Assembly: GCA_045655165.1 (NCBI GenBank)
Contig: JAZOOT010000064.1
Span: 1-7,961 of the forward strand
Source of the DNA: SIG607 sp045655165
GTDB taxonomy: Bacteria; Bacillota; Clostridia; Oscillospirales; Acutalibacteraceae
Length of the DNA: 7,961 nucleotides
Direction: 5' to 3'
The translations under genes and the position numbers were made by a program. The notes beneath the pieces were generated by a model. That model ran no database searches. It worked only from the letters and a program-made list of their open reading frames with translations, and was not told the DNA's origin. Of the stretch, positions 5,382 to 7,961 are shown in pieces. The stretch's first letter is position 1; every line of letters starts with the position of its first letter.

Positions 5382-7761
5382 ATTTTAATTCTACAATTGT
5401 TATACCGCTTTCCCCTTCTCCAAAAACGCCCAAACGAAAACTTTTTACTTGCGGTGAATGTTTTAAATAAGAATGAACAGCAGAACGCAATACACCGGTT
5501 CCTTTTCCGTGAATAATGCCAACAGTGTGTATGCCTGCCATAACCGAAGAATCAATATATCTTTCAACTTCTAAAAGTCCTTCTTCACAGTTGTATCCTC
5601 GTATATCTAATTCCATTAAAGCAGATTTTGGCGTAATTTTCGCTTTGTTTTTAACATTGCGTGTCTTTGGTGTAGATTTGACGTTTTTATCGGCAATAAG
5701 TCGAATATCTTTAATATCGGCAATTGTTTTAAAATTACCAATGCCTACTTCAATTTTATTATCATTTATTGAAGTAACAATACCTGTTTGTTTAAGCGAT
5801 ACAATTTTCACTTTATCGCCAATAATTAAGGGGCGTGGAAGTGTATATTCGGTATCGCTAACAAGCGTAACAGGGTCAATATCATCTTCAAGTTTTAAAA
5901 TTGTTTGTTTAGCAAGGCGTTTAGAAGAAAGCAAAACTTCCGCGTTGTTTTGTTTAGAAATCTCTTTTGAAGCAGTTTCCAAAGAGTTAAGCAATATATC
6001 AGATTTATAACGCGTAGTATCAAGCATATCTTTAGCTTTTGCTTTGGCTTTGCTTAAAATTTCCTCACACTCTTTATTTACTTTATCGAGTTTTGTTTCA
6101 AGAGTGGCTTTTTGTTTTGATAATTCAGATTTAAGAGTTGCAATTTCTAAATTTTGATTGTTTAGCTTTTGTAAAGATTCTTCTAAATTTGCAATAACTT
6201 TATCAAACTTCCTGTCATCTTCAGAAACAAGTTCCTTTGCCTGTTTAAGTACCGATTTTTCCATTCCCAATGAATCGGCAATCGCAAAGGCATTAGAACG
6301 GCCGGGCGCGCCAATTAAAAGATTATAAGTTGGGCGCAGTGTTTCAACGTCAAATTCAAAACTTGCGTTTTGTACACCGTTTGTAGATAACGCAAAACTT
6401 TTAAGTTCTGAATAATGTGTAGTAGTAATCGTTTTTGCATAACGGTTATGAATGTAAAGAATTATTGCCTGTGCAAGCGCTGCACCTTCTTGCGGGTCGG
6501 TTCCCCCACCAAGTTCATCAAGCAAAACTAACGACTTATCATTGGTTTTAGTTAAAATATCAATAATATTTACAATATGTGAAGAAAAGGTTGAAAGCGA
6601 CTGTTCAATGCTTTGTTCATCACCAATATCAACAAGAATGTTATCAAAAACTGAAATGTGACTATCTTCACTTACAGGTATAAGCAAACCGCACATAACC
6701 ATTAAAGTAAGTAGACCAACTGTTTTTAAAGCAACTGTTTTACCGCCTGTATTTGGCCCTGTAATTACAAGTGTGCGGTATTCTTTGCCAAGTTCAACTG
6801 TTATTGGCACAACTTTATTTTTATCAATTAACGGATGTCTTGCATTTTTTAAGTAAATGTAACCGTTCTGGTTAATGTTTGGCAAAGATGCCTTCATTTT
6901 ATAAGCAAGCGATGCCTTTGCAAATATTAAACTAAGTTGCACCAAAGCGGTATATGAAGATTTAATGGTTTCGCAAAAAGAAGCAACTTCGCTTGAAAGT
7001 TCAAGCAAAATTTTTAAAATTTCTTCTTTTTCTTTTGCTTTTAAAACACGAATATCATTGTTAATTTCAACAACTTCTATTGGTTCAATAAATAAAGTTG
7101 CGCCAGAAGATGAAGTATCGTGCACAATACCCGAAACTTCGCTTCTGTATTCCTGTTTTACCGGTACAACAAACCTACCGTCGCGTACAGTCACAAACGA
7201 ATCTTGCAAATATTTGTTTTTAGACGGATTTTTAACAATTCTGTCAAGTTTATTTCTAATTTCAGAAGATGCCTTGGAAATTTTTCTTCTAATATCAGAA
7301 AGTTCTTGAGAAGCGTTATCAGAAACTTCGTCTTCACTAATAATAACGTGTTTAATTTTATCTTCAAGATAGTTATTTGAAACAAGTTGTCCAAAAAATA
7401 CTGAAAGCGAATTTGCGCTTTGGTTTTGGTTATTATTTTTCCATTCTATAAGCGACCTTATAACCCTTAAAGTTTCACCAAGTTCTAAAAATTCTTTTAA
7501 ATTAAGCGACCCGCCCGCAACACATTTTTCAACATACGGAAAAACGTTTTTTGCCTTACCAAAACTTGGAAAAGAAGTGTTTGCCGAAAGATTAAAAGCA
7601 TCGTTTGTATAACCAATTAAAGTTTTAACGGTGTTAATATCGCTTGACGGTGTTAAATTTCTTGCTAATTCAGCAGCATCATCAAGGGCTGCTTCGGCAG
7701 CAAGTAAATCAAGCACTTTATTCAGTTCAAGAGTTTTATAGTATTTATTACTTCCCTGCAT
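5380..7761 (-). CDS. mutS2: MutS2 ATPase with C-terminal Smr domain (RqcU-type)
   Basis: A 793-aa MutS2, a normal length for the family. It lacks the mismatch-reading domain of MutS. The order is core/lever region (about 1-290), ABC-type ATPase (about 310-510) with Walker A GPNTGGKT at 335-342 and Walker B LVLLDELGGGTDP with Asp415-Glu416, a charged coiled-coil-like stretch (about 508-590), a KOW-like beta region (about 640-690), and the Smr nuclease domain (716-793) with LDIRG (718-722) and HGKGTG (751-756). Family members have been linked to suppression of homologous recombination and, in B. subtilis, to recognising and splitting collided ribosomes. ATG at 7761 is preceded by GGAG with 5-nt spacing. 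It sits 11 nt after the recO-like gene, so the two are probably one transcript, whose promoter is outside the window. Loss of activity is not suggested, since all motifs are intact. Confidence 0.97.
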   Translation of the reverse strand: MQGSNKYYKTLELNKVLDLLAAEAALDDAAELARNLTPSSDINTVKTLIGYTNDAFNLSANTSFPSFGKAKNVFPYVEKCVAGGSLNLKEFLELGETLRVIRSLIEWKNNNQNQSANSLSVFFGQLVSNNYLEDKIKHVIISEDEVSDNASQELSDIRRKISKASSEIRNKLDRIVKNPSKNKYLQDSFVTVRDGRFVVPVKQEYRSEVSGIVHDTSSSGATLFIEPIEVVEINNDIRVLKAKEKEEILKILLELSSEVASFCETIKSSYTALVQLSLIFAKASLAYKMKASLPNINQNGYIYLKNARHPLIDKNKVVPITVELGKEYRTLVITGPNTGGKTVALKTVGLLTLMVMCGLLIPVSEDSHISVFDNILVDIGDEQSIEQSLSTFSSHIVNIIDILTKTNDKSLVLLDELGGGTDPQEGAALAQAIILYIHNRYAKTITTTHYSELKSFALSTNGVQNASFEFDVETLRPTYNLLIGAPGRSNAFAIADSLGMEKSVLKQAKELVSEDDRKFDKVIANLEESLQKLNNQNLEIATLKSELSKQKATLETKLDKVNKECEEILSKAKAKAKDMLDTTRYKSDILLNSLETASKEISKQNNAEVLLSSKRLAKQTILKLEDDIDPVTLVSDTEYTLPRPLIIGDKVKIVSLKQTGIVTSINDNKIEVGIGNFKTIADIKDIRLIADKNVKSTPKTRNVKNKAKITPKSALMELDIRGYNCEEGLLEVERYIDSSVMAGIHTVGIIHGKGTGVLRSAVHSYLKHSPQVKSFRLGVFGEGESGITIVELK

Positions 7762-7772
7762 AATAACTCCAA

Positions 7773-7961
7773 TTAAAATAAATTTTTAAAGAAACTTAGT
7801 GTCATAAAAGAACGTTCTGAACGCAAAATCACATATTCTTCGGTAATTTTAGAAAGCAAAACGGCACTTTCTTCCGGTATATCAAAACTGTATAATTTTA
7901 CAAAATCGCAAAAAATAATATGTCTTAGTGAATCTAAAACCGTTTTGTTTATGGCTTTTTC
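7773..7961 (-). CDS. recO: DNA repair protein RecO, C-terminal end (partial)
   Basis: An open frame enters from the right edge and ends with TAA at 7775-7773; only the last 62 residues are visible. The visible part contains LRHIIFCDFVKLYSFDIPEES followed by ITEEYV and SFMTLSFFKNL near the end. This follows the pattern of RecO C-termini, where a helix with a KLFSF-like word is followed by an L-x-x-I-x-E-x-Y helix and a final K/T-S/T-L-x-F segment. RecO anneals SSB-covered single strands and loads RecA with RecR in the RecF pathway. The frame is 11 nt upstream of mutS2 in the same direction, so the two are likely co-transcribed. The call rests on pattern memory of a short segment; the zinc-binding and OB-fold parts lie outside the window. 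Confidence 0.72.
   Translation of the reverse strand, partial: EKAINKTVLDSLRHIIFCDFVKLYSFDIPEESAVLLSKITEEYVILRSERSFMTLSFFKNLF

Noticed and set aside
5516..6010. 164-codon plus-strand open frame opposite mutS2
   Set aside because: It is antisense to the conserved Smr and linker part of mutS2, has no ribosome binding site and looks like a shadow; the same holds for the other open frames opposite mutS2, spoIVA and xerD.

Overview
The window looks like a piece of chromosome from a low-GC, endospore-forming member of the Firmicutes (Bacillota), most likely class Clostridia. The evidence is AT-rich intergenic DNA, three Clostridia/Bacillus-type core loci (spoIVA, spoIIM-xerD, mutS2), strong GGAGG-like ribosome binding sites and short hairpin-plus-T terminators. 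I cannot name a genus from the sequence. No tRNA, rRNA, CRISPR array or insertion sequence was seen.

Layout from left to right. Positions 1-218 hold no gene but end in a perfect-consensus vegetative promoter. Its -10 box lies inside a perfect 33-bp palindrome. This promoter drives a 326-aa tyrosine recombinase with all catalytic residues (219-1199, +). A bidirectional terminator separates it from spoIVA (1227-2702, -). Upstream of spoIVA is a two-gene sporulation operon, spoIIM-xerD (3681-4307 and 2798-3676, both -). The two genes are 4 nt apart and look translationally coupled. Both spoIVA and spoIIM have a candidate sigma-E promoter with the same layout, TAATAT(T/C)-N14-CATAT. A 305-bp divergent intergenic region follows, carrying five same-direction copies of an ATTATGTAAACC-like element. 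Next is a short-chain dehydrogenase (4613-5347, +), a second bidirectional terminator, and mutS2 (5380-7761, -). mutS2 is preceded at 11 nt by the 3' end of what looks like recO (7773 to the window edge).

Function. SpoIIM (engulfment) and SpoIVA (basement layer of the spore coat) are mother-cell sporulation proteins, and their shared promoter form fits co-regulation by sigma-E. RecO-MutS2 is a DNA repair and genome/ribosome maintenance pair.

The most interesting feature is the contrast between the two tyrosine recombinases. The spoIIM-linked XerD has three of its six catalytic positions changed (R to K, K to N, H to L) and appears to be transcribed only with a sporulation gene. The stand-alone recombinase is intact, has a consensus vegetative promoter, and carries a recombinase-site-like palindrome on that promoter. 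A 17-nt match to the central region plus XerD arm of the Bacillus dif site, within a cluster of related repeats, lies upstream of spoIIM-xerD. Together these suggest an altered Xer system in this organism. That is inference and needs testing.
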